This document shows positions 45,402 through 54,396 of a stretch of 64,000 nucleotides of DNA, piece by piece; position 1 is the first letter of the stretch, and the number at the start of each line of letters is the position of its first letter. A program made the translations under genes and the position numbers. This DNA comes from Halocatena marina. Its GTDB lineage: Archaea > Halobacteriota > Halobacteria > Halobacteriales > Haloarculaceae. Where the stretch lies: NCBI RefSeq assembly GCF_023276375.1, contig NZ_JALLPK010000001.1, positions 1,240,001-1,304,000 on the forward strand. Reading direction: 5' to 3'. The notes under the pieces were generated by a model. The model was given only the letters and a program-made list of their open reading frames with translations, was not told where the DNA came from and did not search any database.

Positions 45402-47665
45402 TGACTGAAACCAACGAAGAACTTGCGAAAGATCTCGGGCTACTCTCGGTACTGACGATCGGTGTCGGGACGATGGTCGGTGCAGGCATCTTCGTGCTGC
45501 CGGGTGAAGCGGCTGTGGCAGCCGGGCCGGCCGTTGCACTCTCGTTCATTGTTGGAGGTGTTATTTCGCTGTTCACAGCGCTCTCTGCCTCTGAACTGGG
45601 AACAGCGATGCCAAAGGCCGGTGGAAGCTATTACTACGTAAACCACGCCTTAGGACCACTGTTCGGCTCGGTTGCTGGCTGGGGCAACTGGATGGGACTT
45701 GCCTTCGCCTCTGCGTTCTACACCCTCGGGTTCGGCGAGTATCTGGCCACGTTCCTTCCACTCCCTAACCTTATGTTCGGGTCTGTCGGTTTGACTTCGT
45801 TTCAGGTTGGTGCGCTCTTAGCAGGTGCTGCGTTCATCGCCATCAACTACATCGGCGCGAAAGAGACCGGCAGTGTCCAGATCGTAATTGTTACGATCCT
45901 TGTCGCTATCCTTACAGTCTTCTCGATTCTCGGTCTCTTTCAGGCGGATATCTCGACACTTCGGCCGTTTTTCCCGGCAGAAGCGGGAGGCGCTGCCGCT
46001 ATCCTCCCCGCAACAGGTCTCGTATTCGTCTCATTCCTCGGATTCGCAAAAATCACGACTGTCGCCGAGGAGCTGAAAAATCCTGGACGGAACCTACCGC
46101 TGGCCGTCGTCGGCAGCGTGGTGATTGTGACGGTGATGTACGGTATCATCATGGTGGTACTGATGGGTGTGGTTAACTGGCAGCAGCTTGGCCCATCGTT
46201 CACTACAACCCCCGTTTTGGATGTCGCCGAAATCGCCTTCGGAACGTTCGGTCTCGCGGGTATCGGTGTTGGCATGTTGACGTTTGCGGGACTGTTAGCA
46301 ACCGCCTCCAGCGCGAATGCGAGTATCCTCGCTTCTTCGAGAATTAACTTTGCGATGGGACGAGACAAGCTCATCTCAGACAAACTCAACGCGATCCATC
46401 CCAATTTCGCTACCCCGTATCGGAGCATCGCGGTTACGGGTGCGCTCATCCTCCTGTTCATTATTGTGGGTGACGTGAAGACGCTCGCAAAAGCCGGTAG
46501 CGTCCTCCACCTCATCGTCTACGGACTACTCAACATCGCACTCATCGTGATGCGTCAGGCCGACGTCGAGGAGTACCAGCCCGAATTCGAGGTGCCGTTA
46601 TACCCGGTGGTGCCGATCGTCGGCGCTGTTACATCGTTTGGACTAATCGCGTTCATGGAACCGATTGAGATTGCGCTTTCACTGGTGTTCGTCGCCGGCG
46701 GACTCATTTGGTATTTCGTCTATGCTCGAGGGATAGCCGAAAAGAAAGGGATCCTGAGCCAGTATATTCTCGACCGATCGGAGGAAATGCCGCCGGCTGC
46801 GGTTTCGGCTGCGAGTACGGTTCAACCCGATGGTGGCGAGTTTCGGGTAATGGTTCCACTTGCAAACCCACAGACAGAGAAAGATCTCATCACGCTAGCG
46901 AGCGCTGCCGCAAAGCAGCGAGGTGGAACCGTCGATGCGGTCCATGTCGTCACAGCGCCCGACCAAACTGCGCTTCAATACGCCGCCGATCACGTCGATG
47001 AGCTTGAAGAAGATTATCACGCGATACTCGACGAAGCGAAACAGGACGCCGAAACATTCGGCGTCGACGTTGAAACCCACACGGTCCTCTCACACCGGCT
47101 GTTCAAAGGGATCTTCGACGCAGCCGAGTCACATCAAGCGTCGCTCGTTGTCATGGGATGGAATGAAGAGACGCATGGCCTCTCAGGACGGGTTGAAGGC
47201 ACTTTCGACGAGCTGACCGATGAGTTGCCGTGTGATTTCTTGGTTCTCAAAGATCGTGGGTTTGACCCTGATAAGATTCTCGTGCCGACAGCAGGCGGAC
47301 CGGATTCGGACCTCTCTGCTGAAGTTGCAAAACTGTTACAGACTGAGTACGATTCAGATGTCACGCTCCTTCACGTCGCTGACTCGAAGGAAGAGGGAAC
47401 CGTCTTCCTTGAGGACTGGGCAGACACTCACGGCTTCGCGGACGCGACGTTACAAGTCGAAACCGGAGATATCGAGTCCGAAATTGAGCGAGCAGCTGAC
47501 AGCAGCACGATGGTGATCATCGGTGCGACTGAGCGCGGACTTCTCTCGCGGTTAGTCCGTGGCAGCTTGGTGTTGGATGTCGTCGACGATGTCGAGTGTT
47601 CTGTGCTCCTCGCCGAACGACCACGAACAAAGACACTGATCGATCGACTAATCGGAGATAAATAA
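45401..47665 (+). CDS. APC-family amino acid permease fused to two Usp domains
   Basis: 754 aa. Residues about 15-445 are an APC permease of about 12 helices with the early unwound-helix motif VGTMVGAGIFVLPGEAA. Two Usp-like cytoplasmic domains follow (about 480-625 and 630-750), each with a helix before a GxxxxG segment (VVMGWNEETHGLSGRVEG and VIIGATERGLLSRLVRGS). Imports or exchanges amino acids under control of the soluble domains. Final gene of the four-gene operon started by the AsnC/TrkA-C regulator. Confidence 0.92.
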   Translation: MTETNEELAKDLGLLSVLTIGVGTMVGAGIFVLPGEAAVAAGPAVALSFIVGGVISLFTALSASELGTAMPKAGGSYYYVNHALGPLFGSVAGWGNWMGLAFASAFYTLGFGEYLATFLPLPNLMFGSVGLTSFQVGALLAGAAFIAINYIGAKETGSVQIVIVTILVAILTVFSILGLFQADISTLRPFFPAEAGGAAAILPATGLVFVSFLGFAKITTVAEELKNPGRNLPLAVVGSVVIVTVMYGIIMVVLMGVVNWQQLGPSFTTTPVLDVAEIAFGTFGLAGIGVGMLTFAGLLATASSANASILASSRINFAMGRDKLISDKLNAIHPNFATPYRSIAVTGALILLFIIVGDVKTLAKAGSVLHLIVYGLLNIALIVMRQADVEEYQPEFEVPLYPVVPIVGAVTSFGLIAFMEPIEIALSLVFVAGGLIWYFVYARGIAEKKGILSQYILDRSEEMPPAAVSAASTVQPDGGEFRVMVPLANPQTEKDLITLASAAAKQRGGTVDAVHVVTAPDQTALQYAADHVDELEEDYHAILDEAKQDAETFGVDVETHTVLSHRLFKGIFDAAESHQASLVVMGWNEETHGLSGRVEGTFDELTDELPCDFLVLKDRGFDPDKILVPTAGGPDSDLSAEVAKLLQTEYDSDVTLLHVADSKEEGTVFLEDWADTHGFADATLQVETGDIESEIERAADSSTMVIIGATERGLLSRLVRGSLVLDVVDDVECSVLLAERPRTKTLIDRLIGDK

Positions 47666-47938
47666 CAGACCGTACGCGTCTGCTGCTAACTGCGGCTATT
47701 ATCTATCTCGTTTGCGCTCGTGATTGTCGATAATTCCATCATCCAATGGGCGGACGAGTCGGTAACAGTAGCAATTCACGATGACCTGTTTGGTGGGACC
47801 ATGCTGGCTGCTCGGACGGGCTCTTGTCTCTCCGCACACGAGCCGCCGATTGGATCCCGTGACTCTCGATTACCGACACGAGTGTCAGCAGATTCAAACG
47901 AAACTATGAGATATGCTCGATCACGGAGGAAACAACAC

Positions 47939-48763
47939 ATGACAACAGATGATCTAGATCTGCAGTACAGTGACGAAGAGATCAGGGATTTCATCGGGAA
48001 AGCGGTCGCTCAAGCCAGCACTCACCAGCAGCAACCGCGTTTTTATGCGGTGACAGGCAGTCACGTCTACGGCTTTGAGAGTCCCAATAGCGATATCGAC
48101 GTTCGTGGCGTTCACGTCACCCCGGCTGAGAAGTACGCGTATCTTCAGACACCAGTTGACGAAGTGACTGTCAACATGGACGGGACAACCGAAGGTTTTG
48201 AAGCCTACGCCGAGATAGACCTCCGTAGTTACGAACTCAAAAAATTTGGATCCTTACTAGCGAAAGCTAACTACAATGTCATCGAGCTGGTGTTCGAAGC
48301 GCCGACGGTGATGAACGGACTATCATTAGAGATGGATGCCCTAGAAGCGCTCATCCGGAAGCATCTCCCGATGAATGTTTCTCATGCCTATCTTGGGATG
48401 GCAAAATCGAACTATTATAAGCATCTAGATCCCGAAAAAGCGAAGAGCTACGATCCGCGGCCGAAGAAATTTCTCTACGTCTACCGAGGACTTCTCGGCG
48501 CACAGTACGTCCTTGGGCATGAGGACATCGAGGCGAATATCCACACGTTGGCCACCGAGGTCGACGGTGGTGACCCGGCGCTTGTCACAGATCTGATCGA
48601 TCACAAACGGGAGGCAAACGATCCGTTCGTCTCCGATGCGCTCGAAGAGCGAGCACGAACAGCCATCGTCGAGCAGTTCAACGCACTCGATGCGTTGCCT
48701 AAGCCCCAGAAAGTTGGTTACAGAGAGGAGATCGACAAATGGATGCACAACGTTAGGATCTGA
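47939..48763 (+). CDS. RlaP/YcgL-type (COG3541) nucleotidyltransferase
   Basis: 274 aa. A polymerase-beta-type nucleotidyltransferase core lies near the N-terminus: YAVTGSHVYGFESPNSDIDV with the GS motif (Gly40, Ser41) and catalytic Asp52 and Asp54. A helical region with KFLYVYRGLLGAQYVL follows. In other genomes this family is linked to RNA ligase and RNA repair; no ligase gene is next to it here. The ATG at 47939 is preferred over an upstream in-frame start at 47720 because the extension shows no family sequence. Confidence 0.82.
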   Translation: MTTDDLDLQYSDEEIRDFIGKAVAQASTHQQQPRFYAVTGSHVYGFESPNSDIDVRGVHVTPAEKYAYLQTPVDEVTVNMDGTTEGFEAYAEIDLRSYELKKFGSLLAKANYNVIELVFEAPTVMNGLSLEMDALEALIRKHLPMNVSHAYLGMAKSNYYKHLDPEKAKSYDPRPKKFLYVYRGLLGAQYVLGHEDIEANIHTLATEVDGGDPALVTDLIDHKREANDPFVSDALEERARTAIVEQFNALDALPKPQKVGYREEIDKWMHNVRI

Positions 48764-49361
48764 ATCTGTTGATGGATCATCTCTGTCCATTGATTGCTCC
48801 TGTCGGCTGCTTTTGCTACCTAGTCAAAAATTAAAACATACTATTTGACTACATCCACACATTGATATTTAGATACGAATGCAAAAATCTGGGTGACATC
48901 ACCAAATATATCTGAAAACAATATTAATATAATATGAGCCATTATCTTTGAGAGTCAAAAACAGGTGTCTCGTATGATAATCTAGAAAATAGAGAATTTC
49001 AAAGCAGATAGCACGTCGTCAGAGGTTCTCTAACTGATCAGATCGCGCATCTACATTCCTTACTACTGTTATGATATTTACTACGGACAATCATAGAACG
49101 CAATCGTTGTTATATCCATCTTTAGTATTTTTGTTCAGTATTCACGCACGTATCTTTGAATCTATTGGAGAGGATATTTCAGAAAATAATATAGCATACA
49201 CTGTATATCACTATACTGTTAGGTATTAGAAAGTAACAAAATTGTATTACTCAAAACCGTCTATCGAAACAGATTAATAAAACGTATATTGAGTGTTTGT
49301 CATCCCTTGATACTATACAACTCGAAAGAGTATCCTCGACCGCTTTCGTCGAGAAAAACCA
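48764..49361. other. AT-rich spacer
   Basis: 598 bases, among the most AT-rich of the window, between convergent genes. No gene, RNA or repeat recognised. Confidence 0.5.
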
Positions 49362-50219
49362 TCATTCGGCCCACTCAGGTGGAACGATGCCTGGCTGTTT
49401 GATATCGAGTCGATCTCCAACACGCACCATTTCGATAACGTTCGGATACCGAAAGGAAACCGCGTGGTCATGGAGGACTTTCGGGTCAGTTTCGAAACCC
49501 TTCCAGAGGTTGTAATGGGTGGGAACGAGCCGTTCGACGCCCAGCGCAACTGCCGCTTTAATCATCTCATTTCCGTCCATGTACCATCGGGTCGGCTTGA
49601 CCCTCACCTCGTCAGGTGGAGTGAACGGCCCAACAGTACCGAACGCAAACGCAGCGAGTGTGATATCAAATCGCTCACCGATAGCGATGAATTGATCAGT
49701 ATACTTCGTATCTCCACCGTGGTAGAACGTCCCCGATGCGTGTTCGATGACGAATGAGACCGGTTCGACCGCATCAGTATCGTTCGCGGCGAACACGTAC
49801 ATGGTGAGGTCACCGACCTCGAATGTGTCACCGGGTTTCACCGTCGATCGCTGGGGTGGCGGGATCCGGAGTGGTCCATCGTAATCCGGATTTATGAAAC
49901 ACGTCTCCGGAGCATGTATCGTAGCGTCGAGGCTCTCTCCCAGAGGAATATACGACGGAGGGTGCATGTGGTCGACGTGCTCGTGAGTAATGAGGATTGC
50001 ATCGCACAGCGTCGCGTCGCTTGGATCCATAGGTATTGGGCATATTCGAACTGCATCCGAGCGGTGTTCTCCGATTCCGAAATATGGATCGATATACATG
50101 GTTGTGGTTGCGGTTCGGATAATGAAGCCTGTCGCGCCGAGATACCAGATTGATAGTCCACCAATCACTGCGTTCTCTACCTCCTCGATGAACCATTCAT
50201 CCCACGTCGACCGAATCAT
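49362..50219 (-). CDS. UlaG-like MBL-fold metallohydrolase
   Basis: 285 aa beta-lactamase-fold hydrolase with HEHVDH (His79, His81, Asp83, His84) as the metal motif, GGDTKYTDQF for the second site, and LVPTHYNLWKG near the end. The overall pattern, with DPYFG after the first strands, is that of UlaG-type L-ascorbate-6-phosphate lactonase relatives. The true substrate is unknown. Single gene. Confidence 0.87.
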   Translation of the reverse strand: MIRSTWDEWFIEEVENAVIGGLSIWYLGATGFIIRTATTTMYIDPYFGIGEHRSDAVRICPIPMDPSDATLCDAILITHEHVDHMHPPSYIPLGESLDATIHAPETCFINPDYDGPLRIPPPQRSTVKPGDTFEVGDLTMYVFAANDTDAVEPVSFVIEHASGTFYHGGDTKYTDQFIAIGERFDITLAAFAFGTVGPFTPPDEVRVKPTRWYMDGNEMIKAAVALGVERLVPTHYNLWKGFETDPKVLHDHAVSFRYPNVIEMVRVGDRLDIKQPGIVPPEWAE

Positions 50220-50633
50220 GGCTTGAAGTACACCCTATCGCTACATCAAATTATTGCCCTTCTGTAAATTGAAATTCGATGTTACTCTGATTGAGATCCA
50301 TAAGCTACGAACAGCAGACACAGAATGTCTACTCCCGTCGTCTGTGGGTGTAATCTCGGAGGTATTTCCTATTGAATTTCCAACAAAGCAAGCCAAATGA
50401 TTTGGTATTTAGCCCACATGCTTCAGGGCTGAATCAACTAGCAGTGGAAGATAGTAGGTGGTAATCCGCTTTGATACTAAAGCCAGTGATTCAGTATACC
50501 CTAAGGGAAGGATCGATACCTCCATCTGAATCGTGTGCATCTTCTTGCGACTAGCGCTGTAGTTTCTCGTCTGCTCTTTGTCGTTGGATGGCGGCAGCGT
50601 TTTTACACCCCTCATCCATTGTACTGGTAGCAT
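50220..50633. other. Spacer with an IS200/IS605-like hairpin
   Basis: 414 bases without a convincing gene. AGCCC-acatgcttca-GGGCT at 50411-50430 forms a hairpin that resembles the subterminal hairpins of haloarchaeal IS200/IS605 elements. No transposase or TnpB sequence was found beside it. Confidence 0.35.
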
Positions 50634-51737
50634 ATGTCATATGATGTATTCGATTGGGGACGTGACGATCCTGTGCAGGTGCTTGATCCAGACGGTCGCG
50701 TCGTCTCCTCAGAACTACTTCCAGAACTCGAAGACGAGACGTTAACAGCAATGTACCGTGACATGCGCTTTTGCCGACGGTTCGACGAGCGCATGATCAG
50801 TCTGCAGCGTCAGGGGCGGATCGGGACGTACTCCTCACTGGCTGGTCAGGAGGGATCGCAGATCGGATCAACGTACGCCCTGCGCGATGAGGATACGCTC
50901 TTCTATCAGTACCGCGAACACGGTGCTCTCGTCGCTCGTGAACTTCCGTGGGAGTATCTGATATACTGGATGGGAAACGAAGATGGCAACGCGGCCCTAG
51001 CGGATGTAAACGTCTTTCCACTCAATATCACGATTGGAGACCATCTTCCCCACGCTGTCGGATGGGCGTGGGCATCAAAACTGAACGGCGACGATCGGGC
51101 GACTGTCGTCCATTTCGGTGACGGTGCCACCTCCGAAGGAGATTTTCACGAAGGAATGAACTTCGCCGGGGTATTCGACACACCCACAATATTCATTTGT
51201 AACAACAATCAGTGGGCAATCTCGGTACCGCGCCATCGACAGACAGCGTCCAAAACACTGTCTCAGAAGGCAACAGCGTATGGATTTGAAGGAATTCAGG
51301 TCGACGGAATGGACCCACTCGCAATGTACGTGGTGACGAAGGCCGCTCGTGAGAAGGCTGTTGAAGGTAACGGATCCCGGCCCACACTGATTGAGGCGAT
51401 CCAATACCGCTTTGGTGCCCACACGACTGCTGATGATCCTTCAGCGTATCGCGACGAGGAAGAAGTCGAACGGTGGCGCGAGCGTGACCCACTCGATCGA
51501 TTTGAGGCTTTTCTTTCCCATCAAGGAATCATCGATACTGAGTGGCTTGCGAAAATGGAGGACGAAATAGAGGAGACAATCACTGCACTCGTAGATCGGG
51601 CCGAGGAGTACAGGGCTGATCCAGACAGTATTTTCACGGATGTCTACGCCGAACGACCCGATCGACTCGAAGAGCAACGGAAGTATCTGTATCGACTCCG
51701 TGAACAGTATGGTGACGATGCGTTGTTGACAGATTAG
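50634..51737 (+). CDS. Lone 2-oxoacid dehydrogenase E1 component, alpha subunit
   Basis: 367 aa thiamine-diphosphate enzyme of the pyruvate/branched-chain dehydrogenase E1 alpha family. The ThDP-Mg motif GDGATSEGDFHEGMNFAG (from 162) ends with CNNNQWAIS, and the phosphorylation-loop-like GAHTTADDPSAYRDEEEV is also present. E1 alpha normally works with E1 beta, E2 and E3, usually in one operon; here none of these is adjacent. It may pair with a distant beta subunit or serve a different reaction. A TATA-like element is hard to place in the upstream spacer. Confidence 0.9.
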   Translation: MSYDVFDWGRDDPVQVLDPDGRVVSSELLPELEDETLTAMYRDMRFCRRFDERMISLQRQGRIGTYSSLAGQEGSQIGSTYALRDEDTLFYQYREHGALVARELPWEYLIYWMGNEDGNAALADVNVFPLNITIGDHLPHAVGWAWASKLNGDDRATVVHFGDGATSEGDFHEGMNFAGVFDTPTIFICNNNQWAISVPRHRQTASKTLSQKATAYGFEGIQVDGMDPLAMYVVTKAAREKAVEGNGSRPTLIEAIQYRFGAHTTADDPSAYRDEEEVERWRERDPLDRFEAFLSHQGIIDTEWLAKMEDEIEETITALVDRAEEYRADPDSIFTDVYAERPDRLEEQRKYLYRLREQYGDDALLTD

Positions 51738-52297
51738 CGTTCTTTTGCCTAAATGAGGAATATGTATGCATTATAGATTTTCAAAGAGGTAGGACACGGA
51801 CACATCGCCATCTGTGTAGGTACCAAAGATCATCAACCTCGTGTGATTGCTCTCGTGTTCGTGCTCAAGGATATCATGGGAATTGCCAAGGACAAATGAC
51901 CACTCAGGAATTGAGTTCGTCATCGATCATCGTTGGAGTCCACAACGATGTAGGATATCGTATCAGTACCTTTCGATCACGTATTTTTATTCCAGGTGAT
52001 ATTTTCCTCATCTCACTAAACCAGCTCCCACCAAAACGTCGATAGCAGAGCTGTAAACCTCTACGACTGGGTATTACACGTGTACCGTTGTAATTATCGG
52101 TGCCAATCGCTGCTGTCGATCGGGGTATATTCAAGCTTTGATTGACAGCTCTGGACATCATTCCAACCGGTGAGTCTCAAATCTGAGCACTACTATGAGC
52201 CAGAATCATTCGAACACGCCACTAAATCATGTAGTATTCATCTACGGTAATAAGAATATATCCGTTGCCTTCGTGTTCACAACATCGAAACAGTGGG
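51738..52297. other. Spacer containing decayed coding sequence
   Basis: 560 bases between convergent genes; most of it is accounted for by the remnant at 51771-52060. Nothing else recognised from 52165 to 52297. Confidence 0.4.
51771..52060 (-). pseudogene. Decayed gene remnant, family unknown
   Basis: One minus-strand frame reads protein-like over its last 45 codons (EWSFVLGNSHDILEHEHESN, then RLMIFGTYTDGDVSVSYLFE) up to a stop at 51771. Continuing upstream in the same frame it still looks coding (VYSSAIDVLVGAGLV, KYHLE, KYVIERY, YDILHRCGL) but is broken by four stop codons. This suggests an old gene inactivated by point mutations. I cannot name the family. Confidence 0.4.
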
Positions 52298-53050
52298 TCA
52301 CATATCAGTGACGAATCGGTTGACCGTGCTAATAATGATTCCGGGAATATCTTCTTCGAATCGTTTGCTCTTCATTCGATTGCCGTTCCCTGCGACGTAA
52401 ACGGCACCGATCACACGTTCATCATGTTTGATAGGGACTGCCACAGCTCGGTGACCGAGCCGTTGTTCACCACGTTCGAACGCAATTCCCCGATCTGCGA
52501 TTTGGGTGAGTCGCTCCTGTAGCTTCGTTCGGGTTGTTAACGTTCGATCTGTCTTCGGAGGAAGGCCGGTTTGTTCGATTATCTTGTCAACTCTATCATC
52601 GGGTAACTCTGCGAGGATCGCCTTTCCAGGTGCACTACAGTGTAGATACCGAGAATTCGTACGGTCGTCTGTAGGACGGTTGGAGGGCCACGCACGGTAG
52701 AGGTCAATAGCGTATCCCTTCCTTTCGATCAGTATTCCCGCTGTCTGGTCAGTCACTTCTGCGAGGATATCAATATGTGGCTTTGCCATAACGTACTCAG
52801 TGTTACCGATCCGGGCGGCTTCACCGAGACCGGCGAAACTAATTCCTAATTCGTATTTACGATTCTTTTTGCGTACATAACCGAGCTCACACAGCGTATT
52901 GAGGTGCTTGTGCGTTGTGCTTTTCGGAAGATCAAGGCTGTTGGCTAACTCTGTAACCCCAATGGGACTCTCACCCTCTGCGAGTGCCTCGACGATTGTA
53001 AAACTTGTTTGTGTTGCGTTTACCGTCTGTTGATGGTCTGAATCAGTCAT
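52298..53050 (-). CDS. IclR-family transcriptional regulator
   Basis: 250 aa. N-terminal winged helix (SFTIVEALAEGESPIGVTEL, then LPKSTTHKHLNTLCELGYV) and the IclR effector domain (about 80-250) with CSAPGKAILAELPDD and ADRGIAFERGEQRLGHRAVA. Divergent from the enolase-superfamily dehydratase; the gap contains GTTCAT-N5-ATGAAC. Most likely controls that gene, with a sugar acid or its product as ligand. ATG at 53062 is an alternative start. Confidence 0.92.
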   Translation of the reverse strand: MTDSDHQQTVNATQTSFTIVEALAEGESPIGVTELANSLDLPKSTTHKHLNTLCELGYVRKKNRKYELGISFAGLGEAARIGNTEYVMAKPHIDILAEVTDQTAGILIERKGYAIDLYRAWPSNRPTDDRTNSRYLHCSAPGKAILAELPDDRVDKIIEQTGLPPKTDRTLTTRTKLQERLTQIADRGIAFERGEQRLGHRAVAVPIKHDERVIGAVYVAGNGNRMKSKRFEEDIPGIIISTVNRFVTDM

Positions 53051-53085
53051 TGTAATTATCATTACTCTTGGAAACTAAAAGTTTT

Positions 53086-53102
53086 GTTCATATGTGATGA
53101 AC
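53086..53102. promoter_or_regulatory. Inverted repeat GTTCAT-N5-ATGAAC, candidate IclR operator
   Basis: 17-bp site GTTCATATGTGATGAAC in the gap between the IclR gene (36 bp away) and the dehydratase (106 bp away). Close to the regulator start, it fits autoregulation. A TATA-like agatatattt at about 53176-53185, with the dehydratase ATG at 53208, would give a leaderless message for the latter. Confidence 0.45.
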
Positions 53103-53207
53103 GGAGTGTAGATGACATCGAACACGGTCCGTCTGCGGGCCAACAAAAGCAACAACGCAGGTTGCAGTGCCCGATAGATATATTTGAGTACAGGAAATTC
53201 ACTCTAT

Positions 53208-54359
53208 ATGAACATCACGGACTTTGAACTGTATGAAGTCCCACCACGCTGGGTATTTTTGGCAATCCGAACCGACACCGGTCTCACGGGCTGGGGAGAG
53301 CCTATCATCGAGGGTCGGGCCAAAACGGTGTGTACTGCGGTGACAGAACTGATGGAGAACTACTTCCTCGGAAAAGATCCACTTCGGATCAAGGACCACT
53401 GGGAAGCAATGTACCGAAACAACTTCTACCGGGGTGGGCCGATCCTGATGAGTGCCATTGCAGGGGTCGATCAGGCGTTGTGGGACATCAAGGGTCAACA
53501 CTATGATGTACCGGTATACGAGCTGTTGGGTGGACGCTGCCGCGATCAAGTCCAAGTGTATCAGTGGATCGGAGGGGACCGGCCCTCTGAAATCGCTGAC
53601 GAGGCCAAACAGTTGGTTGAGGCTGGTTATTCAGCTATCAAGATGGACGCCGTCGAGCGAATGCGGCCGATCGACTCCCCCGAAACAGTCACAACAGTCG
53701 CAAATCGAGTCGAGAACGTCCGCCAAGCGGTCGGCGAGAATGTCGACATCATCGTCGATTTCAGGGGTCGAGCTTCGACACCAATGGCAACGCGGCTCAT
53801 CCACGCGATCGAACCGTTCGAACCGATGTTCATCGAAGAGCCGGTGTTACCGGAGTACAACGATAATCTCGGATCGATTGCCAATACGACAACCACTCCG
53901 TTGGCGACCGGTGAACGAATGTATTCTCGATGGGATTTCAAGACACTGCTCGAATCGGGTTCTGTCGACGTCGTTCAGCCGGATATTTCACACGCAGGCG
54001 GCATCACAGAGGTCACGAGGATCGCGTCTATGGCCCACCCATACGACGTGTCGGTGGCGCTCAACTGCCCGATCGGACCGATTGCGCTTGCTGCTTCCAT
54101 GCAGGTGTGCGCCTCGATCCCGAATCTTCTCATTCAAGATCATGGATTTGCCTTCTCCGAAGCGACCACTGGGCAACCATACGAATATCTCTGTGATCCA
54201 GACGTGTTCGAGTTCGAATCAGGATTCTTGTCATTGCTCTCTGAACCAGGACTTGGTCTCACGATTGACGAGGACGCTGTTAGAGAGAAAGCTGGACAGA
54301 ATATCGACTGGCACAATCCAGTCTGGCGACACGATGACGGAAGTATTGCCGAATGGTAA
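53208..54359 (+). CDS. Galactonate-dehydratase-like enolase-superfamily protein lacking both catalytic His
   Basis: 383 aa, close in length and pattern to E. coli DgoD (D-galactonate dehydratase): start MNITDFELYEVPPRWVFLAI, GGPILMSAIAGVDQALWDIK, metal ligands Asp184 (VDFRGR), Glu210 (FIEEPV) and Glu236 (ATGERM), Asp259 in QPDISHAGG and a C-terminal NPVWRHDDGS. From memory of the DgoD sequence, its two catalytic histidines lie in DFHGR and APHCPLGPIALA. Here these read DFRGR (Arg186) and ALNCPIGPIALA (Asn286). The scaffold and metal site are kept, but the acid/base pair is not, so the reaction is probably different. Divergent IclR regulator. Confidence 0.85.
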   Translation: MNITDFELYEVPPRWVFLAIRTDTGLTGWGEPIIEGRAKTVCTAVTELMENYFLGKDPLRIKDHWEAMYRNNFYRGGPILMSAIAGVDQALWDIKGQHYDVPVYELLGGRCRDQVQVYQWIGGDRPSEIADEAKQLVEAGYSAIKMDAVERMRPIDSPETVTTVANRVENVRQAVGENVDIIVDFRGRASTPMATRLIHAIEPFEPMFIEEPVLPEYNDNLGSIANTTTTPLATGERMYSRWDFKTLLESGSVDVVQPDISHAGGITEVTRIASMAHPYDVSVALNCPIGPIALAASMQVCASIPNLLIQDHGFAFSEATTGQPYEYLCDPDVFEFESGFLSLLSEPGLGLTIDEDAVREKAGQNIDWHNPVWRHDDGSIAEW

Positions 54360-54396
54360 CGGTACTATCGGGTGGGTAGCGAGCTACTCGAATCTT

